From: an uncultured Bacteroidia bacterium
Lineage (GTDB): Bacteria > Bacteroidota > Bacteroidia > Bacteroidales > UBA932
NCBI GenBank assembly: GCA_902781705.1
Contig: CACZKE010000004.1
Location: forward strand, 62,001-126,000
Direction of reading: 5' to 3'
Length of the DNA stretch: 64,000 nt
Shown: one piece after another, positions 34,431-42,984 of the stretch
How the letters are laid out: each line of letters begins with the position of its first letter
How positions within the stretch are numbered: position 1 is the first letter of the stretch
Translations under genes and position numbers: made by a program
Notes under the pieces: model-generated
The model's input: only the letters and a program-made list of their open reading frames with translations
Database searches by the model: none
Told to the model about the DNA's origin: nothing

Positions 34431-34605
34431 AGGAGTCCGGGGACACCATCCCGGAGGCGTGTCCACCCCCGGACACGGTCAGGGGGAGGGGCCCGCCAGC
34501 TACAAGTTATTTGCGCAGCAAATGACGCAGGAGATGGTGGGAGGGGCCGGAGCGGAGCGCGTCAGCGCGGAGCGGAGTCCTCCGGGATGGTGTTCCCGGA
34601 CTCCT
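34431..34605. repeat. Structured repeat module B (27-bp inverted ends), inverted copy of A
   Basis: Arms at 34431-34457 and 34579-34605 are inverted repeats of 27 bp with one mismatch. The inner hairpin CGTGTCC-ACCCCC-GGACACG (34458-34477) corresponds to that of module A in reverse. Two stem base pairs differ from A and both partners change together (T-A to C-G and T-A to G-C). A 31-bp GC-rich segment with GGAGCGGAGCGC/GCGCGGAGCGGAG half-repeats lies near 34549-34578. No protein is credible here. Confidence 0.85.
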
Positions 34606-34628
34606 CGAACTCATCATTATTCAATGAA

Positions 34629-34669
34629 ACAGGATGACCTTGAGTCGATGGACTGTCCGGTCATCCTGT
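34629..34669. terminator. Hairpin between module B and the LysM/M23 gene
   Basis: ACAGGATGACC (34629-34639) and GGTCATCCTGT (34659-34669) form a perfect 11-bp stem with a 19-nt loop. It lies 22 bp beyond the stop of the minus-strand peptidase gene and may end that transcript, but T-runs are lacking. Confidence 0.5.
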
Positions 34670-34691
34670 CGTTCTGTCCGGGTATGGGAGC

Positions 34692-35732
34692 CTACCGTAC
34701 GCGGAGGCGGCGGCCGATCTGGAGGGTGGTGGTCTCCTTGATGCCGTTCAGGCGGCAGAGGGCGCGGACGCTGGTGCCGTTCTTCCGGGCGATCTTGCCA
34801 AGGGTGTCGCCGGAGCGGACGGTGTAGTACTTGCGGGCCTTCGCTTCGGCGGCGGCGCGGGCGGCGGCTTCCTTCTTGGCCTGTTCTTCGGCCAGCAGGC
34901 GCTCTTCTTCATCGGTCCGGAAGATTTCGTCCTCGTCGTCGATGCTCTGGACATAGCGGCTGTTGGGGTTGAAATACCAACTGCGGAAACGGAGGAGGCG
35001 GTGCCGCAGGGTACCGGTCTCGAAGTCGATGAGCCAGTTCGGGTCGAAAGCATATCCCTTGTAGCGGGTCTCGAAATGCAGGTGCGGGCCGGAGGAACGG
35101 CCGGTGGAGCCGCCGAGGCCGATCACGTCGCCCGCGTTCACCCAGGTCCCGGGCTCCACGTCGCGGCGGGACATGTGGCCGTAGTAGGTCTCGAGCCCGT
35201 TGGCGTGGCGGATGATGACGAGGTTCCCGTAGCCGCCCACATAGTCCGAGACGCGGACCTTGCCGTCAAAGGCGGCATAGACCGGCGTACCGGTGGGATA
35301 GGGGAGGTCGATGCCCTGGTGGCGGCGTCCGTGCCGGTAGCCGAATTTGGAGGACGGCGTGGTCTTGTTGGGGCAGCAGTAGGAGTCCAGCGTGTCCACG
35401 ATCCACAGGGAGAAACGGTCCGGAAGGGGTTTCTCGTCGTGATAGGGATTCACGCTGCGGGTGTCCCAGTTCTCGGTGAAGACCTTGTCGTCGACGAGAG
35501 CCTTGGGGTCCTTGACGTACCGATATGTTCCGTTGCTGTAAAGGACGACCTTGACGCCGTTATTCTCGGTGTCGAGCGTATCGGCATACGGGGTGCTGGT
35601 GCTGCGGGCGGAAGGGACGCTCATGCGGCCGAAATCGTGCCGGAGCGAATCCGCGTCCCGTTCTTCCTGGGCCAGGGCAGGCAGGACGGGAACCAGCAGG
35701 AGGGATATGAGGAGTGCTTTCTGAATTTTCAT
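34692..35732 (-). CDS. Secreted M23 metallopeptidase with C-terminal LysM
   Basis: The 346-residue protein has a signal peptide (MKIQKALLISLLLVPVLPALAQ), an M23/LytM domain (about 150-250) with intact zinc ligands in RRHQGIDLP (H-x3-D) and GPHLHFE (H-x-H), an Ala/Lys/Glu-rich helix, and a C-terminal LysM (about 300-346, VRSGDTLGKIARKNGTSVRALCRLNG). It should cleave peptide cross-bridges in peptidoglycan. In contrast to the M23-fold protein at 38.2 kb it retains all catalytic residues. The longer open frame upstream is discarded because it would precede the signal peptide. Confidence 0.93.
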   Translation of the reverse strand: MKIQKALLISLLLVPVLPALAQEERDADSLRHDFGRMSVPSARSTSTPYADTLDTENNGVKVVLYSNGTYRYVKDPKALVDDKVFTENWDTRSVNPYHDEKPLPDRFSLWIVDTLDSYCCPNKTTPSSKFGYRHGRRHQGIDLPYPTGTPVYAAFDGKVRVSDYVGGYGNLVIIRHANGLETYYGHMSRRDVEPGTWVNAGDVIGLGGSTGRSSGPHLHFETRYKGYAFDPNWLIDFETGTLRHRLLRFRSWYFNPNSRYVQSIDDEDEIFRTDEEERLLAEEQAKKEAAARAAAEAKARKYYTVRSGDTLGKIARKNGTSVRALCRLNGIKETTTLQIGRRLRVR

Positions 35733-35737
35733 GGGGA

Positions 35738-37096
35738 TTACCGGGTTGCGCCGAATCGGGTTTTCAGCAGGTCGTCCACTTCGGCGACCTTGCGCCGGAG
35801 CAGTTCGTCGGAAGTGGCTTCGCACAGGAAGCGGAGATAGGGTTCGGTGTTGGAAGGACGGATGTTCAGCCACCAGTCGGGGAACTCGATCCGATAGCCG
35901 TCGAAGTCCATGAAGGCCGTCGCCTTTTCGGCGTTCATGAAGTGTTCCTTCACGGCGTCCATCGCTCCCTGCTTGTCCTCCAGGCGGTAGTTGATTTCGC
36001 CGGAGTTCTTGTACCGGACGATCCGGCCGATGGCCTCGCTCACGCTGACGCCCTCCTTCTTGAGCCGGGCGATGACGCGGAGGATGAGGATGGAGGCAAG
36101 AAGGCCGCTGTCGGAGTAGAAGAAGTCGCGGAAGTAATAGTGGCCGGCCAGTTCTCCGCCCCAGAGCCCGTCGATCTCGCGGAGTTTGAGGGCGGCATTG
36201 GCCCGGCCCACCTTCCAGGTGTACATTTCACAGCCCATGGGTTCGAGGTACTCGCCCACGGCCTTGGAGGAGCGGATGTCCTGGATGACGATGCCCTTTT
36301 CGCCCCGCTCGTCCACGAAATAATGGCCCAGGAGGGCGATCATCAGGTCGGGGGAAATGAAGGCGCCGTGTTCGTCCACGAACATCACACGGTCCGCGTC
36401 GCCGTCGTAGATGACGCCGATGTCGGCCTTCGTCTTGACGACGAGTTCCTGCAGGGCGACGATGTTCTTCGCCACCAGCGGGTTGGGCTCGTGGTTGGGG
36501 AAGCGGCCGTCGATGGTGTCGAAGATATAGGCCGGGGCCGTTCCGAAGATTTCCTTCGCAAAGAGGTTCGCCATGCCGTTGGACAGGTCGAAAGCGATCC
36601 GCAGGCCGCTCAGGTCGGTCTTGTAGCCCATCAGGAAGTCCAGGTAGTCCTGGTGGATGTCCTTCGCATACACCTGTCCGGGCTTATCGGCCTTCGGGGT
36701 GGGCTTCCCCGACTCGATCCACTCCTTGATGGTGCCGAGGCCGGTGGAGAGGCCCACGGGAAGCGCATTCTCCCGGGAGACTTTCATGCCGTTGTACTGG
36801 GCCGGATTGTGCGAGGCCGTGATCTGGACGGAAGCCTTGAATCCGTACCGGGCCGTCCCGAAGTACACCATCGGCGTGGTGGACAGGCCGATGTCATAGA
36901 CATCCGCGCCGGCATCGGTGATGCCCTTCAGCAGGTATTCGTGGATCTCGTCCGAGGAGACGCGGCAGTCGCGTCCCACCAGGACCTTGTCGGCCTCAAG
37001 CAACTCGGGCAGGAAAAAACCGACCTTGTAGGCGACGTCCTTGTCGAAATCGACGCCATAGACGCCCCGGATATCATAAGCGTGGAATGCTCCCAT
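35738..37096 (-). CDS. Phosphohexomutase (phosphomannomutase/phosphoglucomutase)
   Basis: The 452-residue alpha-D-phosphohexomutase interconverts hexose 1- and 6-phosphates for nucleotide-sugar synthesis. The phosphoserine loop TASHNP has S95, the metal loop reads DGDADR, and the sugar-binding loop ELAGHYYFRD (GExSGH-like) and C-terminal phosphate-binding RPSNTEPYLR are present. Which sugar is preferred cannot be decided. It lies 5 bp upstream of the M23/LysM gene on the same strand, so the two are probably cotranscribed. Confidence 0.92.
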   Translation of the reverse strand: MGAFHAYDIRGVYGVDFDKDVAYKVGFFLPELLEADKVLVGRDCRVSSDEIHEYLLKGITDAGADVYDIGLSTTPMVYFGTARYGFKASVQITASHNPAQYNGMKVSRENALPVGLSTGLGTIKEWIESGKPTPKADKPGQVYAKDIHQDYLDFLMGYKTDLSGLRIAFDLSNGMANLFAKEIFGTAPAYIFDTIDGRFPNHEPNPLVAKNIVALQELVVKTKADIGVIYDGDADRVMFVDEHGAFISPDLMIALLGHYFVDERGEKGIVIQDIRSSKAVGEYLEPMGCEMYTWKVGRANAALKLREIDGLWGGELAGHYYFRDFFYSDSGLLASILILRVIARLKKEGVSVSEAIGRIVRYKNSGEINYRLEDKQGAMDAVKEHFMNAEKATAFMDFDGYRIEFPDWWLNIRPSNTEPYLRFLCEATSDELLRRKVAEVDDLLKTRFGATR

Positions 37097-37113
37097 AGTG
37101 TATGCGTATGTGG

Positions 37114-37668
37114 TTATTTGAGTTTGCTGTTGTAGTGGGGATGGACCTTTCCCTTGGCGATGTTCTGGAGTTTGCCCGAGATCATCTTCTTGCGGATGGG
37201 CGGGACGTTGTCCGTGAACAGGTTGCCGTCCAGGTGCGAGAGTTCGTGCTGGACCATGCGGGCGGCGAATTTGTCCAGGGTCTCGGTGACCTCCTGGAAA
37301 TCCTCGTTGTAGTAGCGCAGGGTGATCTTCGCGGGCCGGACCACGTCGCAGTACAGGTTCGGGATGCTCAGGCAGCCCTCCGAATAGGTGGTTTTCTCCT
37401 CGCTTTCCTCCAGGATTTCGGGGTTGATGATCACGCGTTTGAAGCCCTTCAGGTAGTCATAGACGTCGGAGACCACGTCTCCGTCCACGATGACCACGCG
37501 CTGGCTCACGCCGATCTGCGGGGCGGCGAGGCCGCATCCGTCGGCCCGTTCCAAGGTGTCCTTGAGGTCCTGGATGAGGTTTTTCAACTGGTCTTTCTCT
37601 CTGAGGTCGGCCGGTTCCGCCTTCTTGCGGAGGACCTCCGATCCGTACAGGTAAATAGGTTGTATCAC
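37114..37668 (-). CDS. def: Peptide deformylase
   Basis: This 184-residue metalloenzyme removes the formyl group from nascent proteins. The three family motifs are intact: GLAAPQIG (46-53), EGCLS (97-101, metal Cys99) and HELSHLDG (H141, E142, H145). Length is normal. It follows ruvX after 17 bp on the minus strand and precedes the phosphohexomutase, so a ruvX-def-mutase-peptidase transcript is likely. Confidence 0.96.
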   Translation of the reverse strand: MIQPIYLYGSEVLRKKAEPADLREKDQLKNLIQDLKDTLERADGCGLAAPQIGVSQRVVIVDGDVVSDVYDYLKGFKRVIINPEILEESEEKTTYSEGCLSIPNLYCDVVRPAKITLRYYNEDFQEVTETLDKFAARMVQHELSHLDGNLFTDNVPPIRKKMISGKLQNIAKGKVHPHYNSKLK

Positions 37669-37685
37669 GTCACAAAGGTTTCAAT

Positions 37686-38174
37686 TCACTTTTTCCGTCG
37701 TCCCGAGGTTTTCCGGGAACGGTTTTCCGGGACGGAATCAGGATTTACTGCAAAAGTCGCGCCCGAAGTGCGGTCCATGTAGCCCTGCAGGATGATGGCC
37801 GCGCTGATGCGGTCCACGGACTTCTTGTCGCGGCGGTCCTTCGCTTTCATCCCGCCGTCGATCATGACCTGATGGGCGAGGACGGAAGTGAACCGCTCGT
37901 CCTCCAGGGAGACGGGGACATCCGGAAAGGCCTTCTGCAGGTGTTTCAGGAAGGCGTCCACGTCGGCCTGCGCCTCGGACGGGGCACCGTCCATGTTCAC
38001 GGGATATCCCACCACGAAGCGTTCGATTGTCTCGTTTTGCGCATAATTTTTGAGATAATCTATTAACTTTGCAGAATCGACCGTTTCCAGGGCAGAGGCG
38101 AAGATGCGGAGCGGGTCGCTCACGGCAAGGCCGGTGCGTCTGCGTCCGTAATCGATCCCGATGAGTCTGTCCAT
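37686..38174 (-). CDS. ruvX: Putative pre-16S rRNA nuclease / Holliday junction resolvase YqgF
   Basis: The 162-residue YqgF/RuvX-family RNase H-fold protein starts MDRLIGIDYGRRRTGLAVSD, with the first catalytic Asp in IGIDYG. FVVGYPVNMDG and the segment LEDERFTSVLAHQVMIDGG with a conserved DERFTS complete the site, and the Asp of KKSVDRISAAIILQGYM is the last. E. coli YqgF is required for 16S rRNA 5' maturation. A basic tail (NRSRKTSGRRKK) is unusual but not rare. The promoter reads out of a 23-bp gap shared with the divergent M23 gene. Confidence 0.92.
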   Translation of the reverse strand: MDRLIGIDYGRRRTGLAVSDPLRIFASALETVDSAKLIDYLKNYAQNETIERFVVGYPVNMDGAPSEAQADVDAFLKHLQKAFPDVPVSLEDERFTSVLAHQVMIDGGMKAKDRRDKKSVDRISAAIILQGYMDRTSGATFAVNPDSVPENRSRKTSGRRKK

Positions 38175-38180
38175 AGGATG

Positions 38181-38211
38181 CAAAGATAACAAATTTTATG
38201 GCTAATGACAA
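38181..38211 (-). promoter_or_regulatory. Promoter of ruvX-def
   Basis: Minus-strand TTG (38211-38209), 20 bp, TATCTTTG (38188-38181). The -7 box ends 6 bp before the start codon, so the mRNA should be nearly leaderless, and the -33 element lies inside the start of the divergent M23 gene. Confidence 0.65.
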
Positions 38212-39043
38212 TACGCCCCGGAAGGCGCGCAAATACAGGGTGGCGGTGACGGACGCTCTCTCCCACGAAAGGCTTTGGACCACCGTCCTGACACGGCCTG
38301 CTTTCCTGACCGCCCTCGTGTCGGCCGCCGTCGTCCTGCTGCTGCTGTTCTTCCTGCTGGTCGCTTTTACACCGCTCAAGACTTTCATCCCTGGATATCC
38401 GGACGCCCGGGCCCGCCGGCAGGCCGTCCAGAATGCGATGCGCATCGACTCGCTGGAAACCCGGATCCTCCAGTGGGAACTCTACACGGAGAATCTCAAA
38501 CGCGTAGTCAGCGGCGAGGATCCGCTCCTGCTGGACAGTCTGATCCTTCTCCAGTCCTCCTCCCGGGATGCCGTGGATGCGGCCTATCTGCAGCGGCGCG
38601 ATTCGCTGCTGCGTGTCCGGGTGACGGAAGCGGAGCAGTTCGAAGTGGCCGGTCCCCGGCGCGAACTGCCCATCGAAGCCCGTGCCTTCTACACGCCGGT
38701 CAAGGGTGTCGTCTCGGAAGGATTCGACCGGTCGCTGCATCCATACCTGGACATCACCGCCCCGAGCGGGACGCCCGTGATGGCGGTCCTGGACGGGACC
38801 GTGGTCTTCGCCGGCTGGGACGAGGTGGACGGCTACACCCTGGCCGTCCAGCACCGCGGGGACATCCTGTCGGTGTACAAACACAACGAAAAACTCCTCA
38901 GGAAGGCCGGTGACGCGGTGAAGGCGGGTACCCCCGTCGCCCTGACCGGCTCCTCGGCATCCCTGACCAAGGGAGACCACCTCCGCTTCGAACTCTGGTA
39001 CGAGGGAGAGGCGGTGGATCCCGCATCCTTTATCAGTTTCTGA
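38198..39043 (+). CDS. Membrane-anchored M23/LytM-fold protein with altered zinc site
   Basis: The 281-residue protein has a basic cytosolic N-terminus, one membrane helix (about 36-58, LTALVSAAVVLLLLFFLLVAF), a short periplasmic coiled region and a C-terminal LytM domain (about 165-281). H181-x3-D185 (HPYLD) and H261 are present, but the final HLHFE motif reads H261-L-R263-F-E. The zinc ligand His is thus replaced by Arg through a single base change from CAC. As in EnvC/NlpD-type degenerate LytM factors, it may regulate an amidase rather than cut the wall. dxr follows at 4 bp. Confidence 0.88.
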   Translation: MANDNTPRKARKYRVAVTDALSHERLWTTVLTRPAFLTALVSAAVVLLLLFFLLVAFTPLKTFIPGYPDARARRQAVQNAMRIDSLETRILQWELYTENLKRVVSGEDPLLLDSLILLQSSSRDAVDAAYLQRRDSLLRVRVTEAEQFEVAGPRRELPIEARAFYTPVKGVVSEGFDRSLHPYLDITAPSGTPVMAVLDGTVVFAGWDEVDGYTLAVQHRGDILSVYKHNEKLLRKAGDAVKAGTPVALTGSSASLTKGDHLRFELWYEGEAVDPASFISF

Positions 39044-39047
39044 TTGC

Positions 39048-40202
39048 ATGGAAAAGAGAAGAATCGCCATCCTCGGGTCCACGGGATCCATCGGCACGCA
39101 GACCCTGGACGTGGTCCGGCAGCATCCGGACCGTTTCGAAGTGGAGATGCTTACGGCGGGCAGCAACGCCGCCCTCCTGGTGGAGCAGGCCCGGGAATTC
39201 GGCGTGAAACATGCCGTCATCTGCAACGGGGAGAAATACCCCGAAGTGAAGGAAGCCCTGGCCGGAACGGAGGTCCAGGTGCATTGTGGCGTCGACGCCG
39301 CCTGCGATCTGGTGACGGACGGGGCCGTGGACATCGTCGTCGCGTCGATGGTCGGCTTCAGCGGTCTCCGTCCCACGCTGGCCGCCATCCGGGCCGGGAA
39401 GACCATCGCCCTGGCGAACAAGGAGACCCTCGTGGCCGCCGGCTTCGTGGTCATGAGCGAGGCGGCGCGCTGCAAGGCCCCGATCCTCCCCGTGGATTCC
39501 GAGCATTCCGCCATTTTCCAGTGCCTGCAGGCCGCGGCGGGGAACCCGGTGGAACGCATCCATCTGACGGCTTCCGGCGGTCCTTTCCGCACCTGGCCCC
39601 GGGAGCGGATCGAGAAGGCCGGGAAGGATCTCGCGCTGCAGCATCCCAACTGGAACATGGGCGCGAAGATCACCATCGATTCCGCTACGATGATGAACAA
39701 GGGCTTCGAGGTCATCGAGGCCAAGTGGCTGTTCGACGTGGAACCGGAACGGATCCACGTAGTGGTCCATCCCGAGTCCGTCATCCATTCGATGGTGGAG
39801 TTCGCCGACGGGGCCGTCCTCGCGCAGCTGGGGTGTCCCGACATGCGGGAACCCATCCAACTCGCGATGGCTTTCCCGGAACGCTTGTCGTTGAATAACA
39901 AGAAGTTGGACTTCAGCGCCCTCGGCGGCCTGACTTTCTTCGAACCCGATATGGACAAGTTCCCCTGCCTGAAACTGGCCTTCGATGCCATCGGCAAGGG
40001 CGGAAACCTTCCCTGTGCGCTCAATGCGGCCAACGAGGCCGCCGTCGCCGGCTACCTCAAGGACCGGATCGGTTTCTACGACATCCCCGCCATTGCGTCC
40101 GAGGTGCTTGCTCGCACGGAATTTGTAGCGGAACCCACGCTGGACGACGTCTTCGCGACGAACGATGCCGCCTATGTCCATGCCCTCCGCCTGATATGGT
40201 AG
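39048..40202 (+). CDS. dxr: 1-deoxy-D-xylulose 5-phosphate reductoisomerase
   Basis: This 384-residue enzyme makes MEP, the committed step of the non-mevalonate isoprenoid route that feeds UppS. The NADPH loop ILGSTGSIGTQTLDVV, the metal- and substrate-binding PVDSEHSAIFQCLQ and TASGGPFRTW, and MMNKGFEVIEAKWLF are intact. Length is normal. The end overlaps rseP by 7 nt, so the two are translationally coupled. Its substrate DXP is also the precursor used by PdxJ at 20.6 kb. Confidence 0.97.
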   Translation: MEKRRIAILGSTGSIGTQTLDVVRQHPDRFEVEMLTAGSNAALLVEQAREFGVKHAVICNGEKYPEVKEALAGTEVQVHCGVDAACDLVTDGAVDIVVASMVGFSGLRPTLAAIRAGKTIALANKETLVAAGFVVMSEAARCKAPILPVDSEHSAIFQCLQAAAGNPVERIHLTASGGPFRTWPRERIEKAGKDLALQHPNWNMGAKITIDSATMMNKGFEVIEAKWLFDVEPERIHVVVHPESVIHSMVEFADGAVLAQLGCPDMREPIQLAMAFPERLSLNNKKLDFSALGGLTFFEPDMDKFPCLKLAFDAIGKGGNLPCALNAANEAAVAGYLKDRIGFYDIPAIASEVLARTEFVAEPTLDDVFATNDAAYVHALRLIW

Positions 40203-41530
40203 TCCTTGTCAAGACACTCCAGGTCATCCTGGCCCTTTCCCTGCTCATCGTCATCCATGAGTTGGGGCATTTCACGTTCGCGAAACTCTTCCATATCCGC
40301 GTGGAGAAGTTCTTCCTGTTCTTCGACGCGGGCGGGGTGAAACTGTTCTCCACCCGCCGGGGCTGGTTCGCGAAACTGTTCCCGAAAGCGAAGGAGTGGG
40401 AGACCGAGTACGGGATCGGCTGGCTGCCGCTCGGCGGCTACTGCAAGATCGCCGGCATGATCGACGAGTCGCTGGACACGGAGTCCATGAAGCAGGAACC
40501 CCAGCCCTGGGAGTTCCGCACGCACAATCCCTGGCAGCGTCTGCTCGTGATGGCGGGCGGAGTCCTGTACAACTTCATCTTCGCCATCCTGGCCTACATC
40601 CTCGTCCTGGACATCTGGGGAAGTGCCTATCTGCAGAATGATGGCAATGCCGTCTATGTCAATGAATTGGCCTATGAGATGGGCTTCCGCAGCGGCGACC
40701 GGATCCTCCGGCTGGACGACTACGTGCCCGAGGACTTCTCGATGCTCCAGGTGGACCTGGCACGCCGGGACGTCCGCAAAGCGACGGTCCTCCGCGGGAC
40801 CGACACCCTGGACATCTATATCGACCAGTCCCGTCTCGGAGACGTCCTGAACACCCCGGGGATGTTCGACCTGGCGGTCCCTTTCGTCGTGGACACCATC
40901 CTTGCCGATACGCCCAACGCCGGCCGGCTCCTGCATGGGGACCGGATCGTGGAAGTGGACGGCGAGCAGGTGGAGTACCTGCAGGATGCAAGGCCGCTTT
41001 TCGCCCGGCATACCGGGGGAGTGGTGCCCGTTTCCGTGCTCCGCGGAGCCGATACGCTCCAGGTCCCGCTCCAGGTGGACAGTACCGGAAGGGTGGGCGT
41101 CTATACCGTTTTCCCGGGATATGAAAGGAAGGAATACTCGTTCCTGGAGGCCATCCCTGCCGGGGTGAAACTCACTTTCTCTACGATCGGAGGTTATCTC
41201 CAGGACCTGAAACTCGTCGCGACGCCCCGCACGGAGGCGTACAAGTCCGTGGGCAGTTTCATTGCCATCGGCCAGGTGTTCCCGGCCGAGTGGGACTGGT
41301 ACCGTTTCGTGACGCTCCTGGCGCTGCTTTCCATCATGCTGGGCGTGATGAACCTCCTGCCCGTTCCTGCGCTGGACGGCGGGCATATCGTCATCTGCCT
41401 ATATGAGATCGTCACGGGTCGTAAACCCAGCGACAAGTTCATCCTGGCAGCCCAGATGGTGGGGATGGTGCTGTTGCTCATGCTCATGTTCCTGGCATTC
41501 GGGAACGATATCGGAAGACTGTTAAGATAA
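40196..41530 (+). CDS. rseP: Site-2 intramembrane metalloprotease RseP
   Basis: The 444-residue S2P protease cuts membrane-anchored anti-sigma factors and leftover signal peptides. The zinc motif H21-E22-L-G-H25 is in the first membrane helix, and the third zinc ligand is the Asp of MNLLPVPALDGGHIV near the C-terminus. PDZ-like periplasmic segments (about 140-320, with NELAYEMGFRSGDRILRLDD and DTPNAGRLLHGDRIVEVDGE) lie between. It overlaps dxr and is followed by the DUF4837 lipoprotein, a common Bacteroidetes order. No anti-sigma gene is seen nearby. Confidence 0.95.
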   Translation: MVVLVKTLQVILALSLLIVIHELGHFTFAKLFHIRVEKFFLFFDAGGVKLFSTRRGWFAKLFPKAKEWETEYGIGWLPLGGYCKIAGMIDESLDTESMKQEPQPWEFRTHNPWQRLLVMAGGVLYNFIFAILAYILVLDIWGSAYLQNDGNAVYVNELAYEMGFRSGDRILRLDDYVPEDFSMLQVDLARRDVRKATVLRGTDTLDIYIDQSRLGDVLNTPGMFDLAVPFVVDTILADTPNAGRLLHGDRIVEVDGEQVEYLQDARPLFARHTGGVVPVSVLRGADTLQVPLQVDSTGRVGVYTVFPGYERKEYSFLEAIPAGVKLTFSTIGGYLQDLKLVATPRTEAYKSVGSFIAIGQVFPAEWDWYRFVTLLALLSIMLGVMNLLPVPALDGGHIVICLYEIVTGRKPSDKFILAAQMVGMVLLLMLMFLAFGNDIGRLLR

Positions 41531-41543
41531 TTACATACGCGCT

Positions 41544-42542
41544 ATGAGACATTTCGGAAAGATATTCGCCCTCGTGGCGGTGGTGCTCGCCCTCGCCGGC
41601 TGCAAGGGAAAGAACCGGGGAGCCCTGCTCCCGAACGTCAGCGGCAAGGCCGGCGAGATCGTCGTGGTCATCGACAAGGACAACTGGGAAGGGGAGATCG
41701 GCAACGCCCTCCGCGGAATCCTGGCGGACGATACCCCGTACCTGGCCCAGCGGGAACCGCTCTTCACCCTTGCGAACGTTCCTCCGGGAAGTTTCAACAA
41801 CATGTTCAAGATGCACAGGAACATCCTGATCCTGAACATCAATCCCCAGAATGAAAAGACGGGGATGATGTACAAGCGGGACCAGTGGGCCCGGCCCCAG
41901 AGCGTGGCACAGGTCAATGCTTACGATGAGGCGGGGGCTCTGGAAATCCTTGCGGAGGCGAAGGCCCAGCTTCCCGAGTTCTTCGAGGCGGCCGAGCGCG
42001 ACCGCATCATCGCGAACTCCATCCTCTATGAGGAACTGACCCTCCGTGATCCCGTGGAGAAACTCACCGGCGGCATCATGCATTTCCCTTCCGGCTACAA
42101 ACTCCGCAAGGTGACGGACGACTTTGTCTGGATTGCCGACGAGAAGCAATACACCAACCAGACGGTCCTCGTGTACCGCTATCCGGTGCCCGCGGGGGAT
42201 CCTTTCAGCGTGGAGAGCATCATTTCCAAGCGGAACGAAGTGATGCAGGCCAATGTCCCCGGCATGTTCGACGGAACCTACATGACGACCGCCACCGCCG
42301 TTACGCCCACGACCCTCTCCCTGAAGTACCACGGCATCGACTTCGTCCAGACCCGCGGTTTCTGGGAGGTCGAGGGAGACTTCATGGGCGGTCCCTTCGT
42401 CTCGCATACCTTCTACAGCCAGGACGGGAAGGACCTCATCGTCCTGGAGGCCTTCGTCCATGCGCCCAGGTTCGACAAACGGCAGTATTTGCGCCAGGTG
42501 GAGTCCATCCTTTACTCTTTCGAGTGGAAAAATGAAAAATAA
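41544..42542 (+). CDS. DUF4837-family lipoprotein
   Basis: The 332-residue protein has a lipoprotein signal (MRHFGKIFALVAVVLALAGC). The body contains GKAGEIVVVIDKDNWEGEIGNALR and NMFKMHRNILILNINPQNEK, which match the Bacteroidetes-specific DUF4837 family. Function is unknown, but the family's constant place after rseP suggests an envelope quality-control or stress role (inference). It starts 13 bp after rseP. No terminator is seen before the tRNA-Glu promoter that begins 1 bp after its stop. Confidence 0.85.
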   Translation: MRHFGKIFALVAVVLALAGCKGKNRGALLPNVSGKAGEIVVVIDKDNWEGEIGNALRGILADDTPYLAQREPLFTLANVPPGSFNNMFKMHRNILILNINPQNEKTGMMYKRDQWARPQSVAQVNAYDEAGALEILAEAKAQLPEFFEAAERDRIIANSILYEELTLRDPVEKLTGGIMHFPSGYKLRKVTDDFVWIADEKQYTNQTVLVYRYPVPAGDPFSVESIISKRNEVMQANVPGMFDGTYMTTATAVTPTTLSLKYHGIDFVQTRGFWEVEGDFMGGPFVSHTFYSQDGKDLIVLEAFVHAPRFDKRQYLRQVESILYSFEWKNEK

Positions 42543-42543
42543 T

Positions 42544-42574
42544 TTTGCGCAGTCGGAAATTATTCTTACCTTTG
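42544..42574 (+). promoter_or_regulatory. Promoter of tRNA-Glu and rpsT
   Basis: TTTG (42544-42547), 19 bp, TACCTTTG (42567-42574): exact consensus. It starts just after the DUF4837 stop and is followed by a CGCGAA/TTCGCG hairpin in the leader. Confidence 0.85.
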
Positions 42575-42624
42575 CACTCCCTTAAAGCGCGAAACTTCGC
42601 GTGAAAAGGAGCAAAGGACACTTT

Positions 42625-42699
42625 GGTGGGTTCGTATAACGGTTAGTACTCGGGATTTTCATTCCCGCAATAGGAGTTCGATTCTCCTACCCACTACCA
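42625..42699 (+). tRNA. tRNA-Glu (anticodon TTC)
   Basis: The cloverleaf has acceptor GGTGGGT/ACCCACT (first pair G-U), D-loop AACGGTTAGTA, anticodon loop TTTTCAT, T-arm AGGAG-TTCGATT-CTCCT and discriminator A. CCA is encoded, unlike in the tRNA-His and tRNA-Pro genes. rpsT starts only 20 bp downstream. Confidence 0.96.
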
Positions 42700-42719
42700 G
42701 AAATAAAAAAAATAAAGCA

Positions 42720-42974
42720 ATGGCAAACACGAAATCCGCTCAGCGGGCATCCCGCCAGAACGAGCGTCACAGATTGCATAACAAGTATTATGCAAAGTCA
42801 ACGCGGAACGCGATCCGCGACCTCCGTAACACCACTGACAAGAAAGCTGCCGAGGAGTGCGCCCCCAAGGTCTATGCGATGATCGACAAACTCGCGAAGA
42901 TCGGCGTCATCCACAAGAACAAGGCCTCCAACCTCAAGAGCGGTCTCCAGGTCTTCATCAACAAGCTTTCGTAA
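42720..42974 (+). CDS. rpsT: 30S ribosomal protein S20
   Basis: This 84-residue basic protein binds 16S rRNA early in 30S assembly. It begins MANTKSAQRASRQNERHR and continues as two long helices, with ATGDTTDKKAAEE-like central residues (RDLRNTTDKKAAEECAPKVYAMIDKLAKIGVIHKN) and the family ending ASNLKSGLQVFINKLS. Length is normal. It lies 20 bp after tRNA-Glu without its own promoter and 39 bp before tRNA-Pro, so a tRNA-rpsT-tRNA transcript is likely. Confidence 0.96.
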   Translation: MANTKSAQRASRQNERHRLHNKYYAKSTRNAIRDLRNTTDKKAAEECAPKVYAMIDKLAKIGVIHKNKASNLKSGLQVFINKLS

Positions 42975-42984
42975 GTTGATCCTT

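Noticed and set aside
34459-34827. Plus-strand frame of 122 codons in the repeat region
   Set aside because: It runs through module B and into the antisense of the LysM/M23 gene, with no promoter or recognisable sequence.
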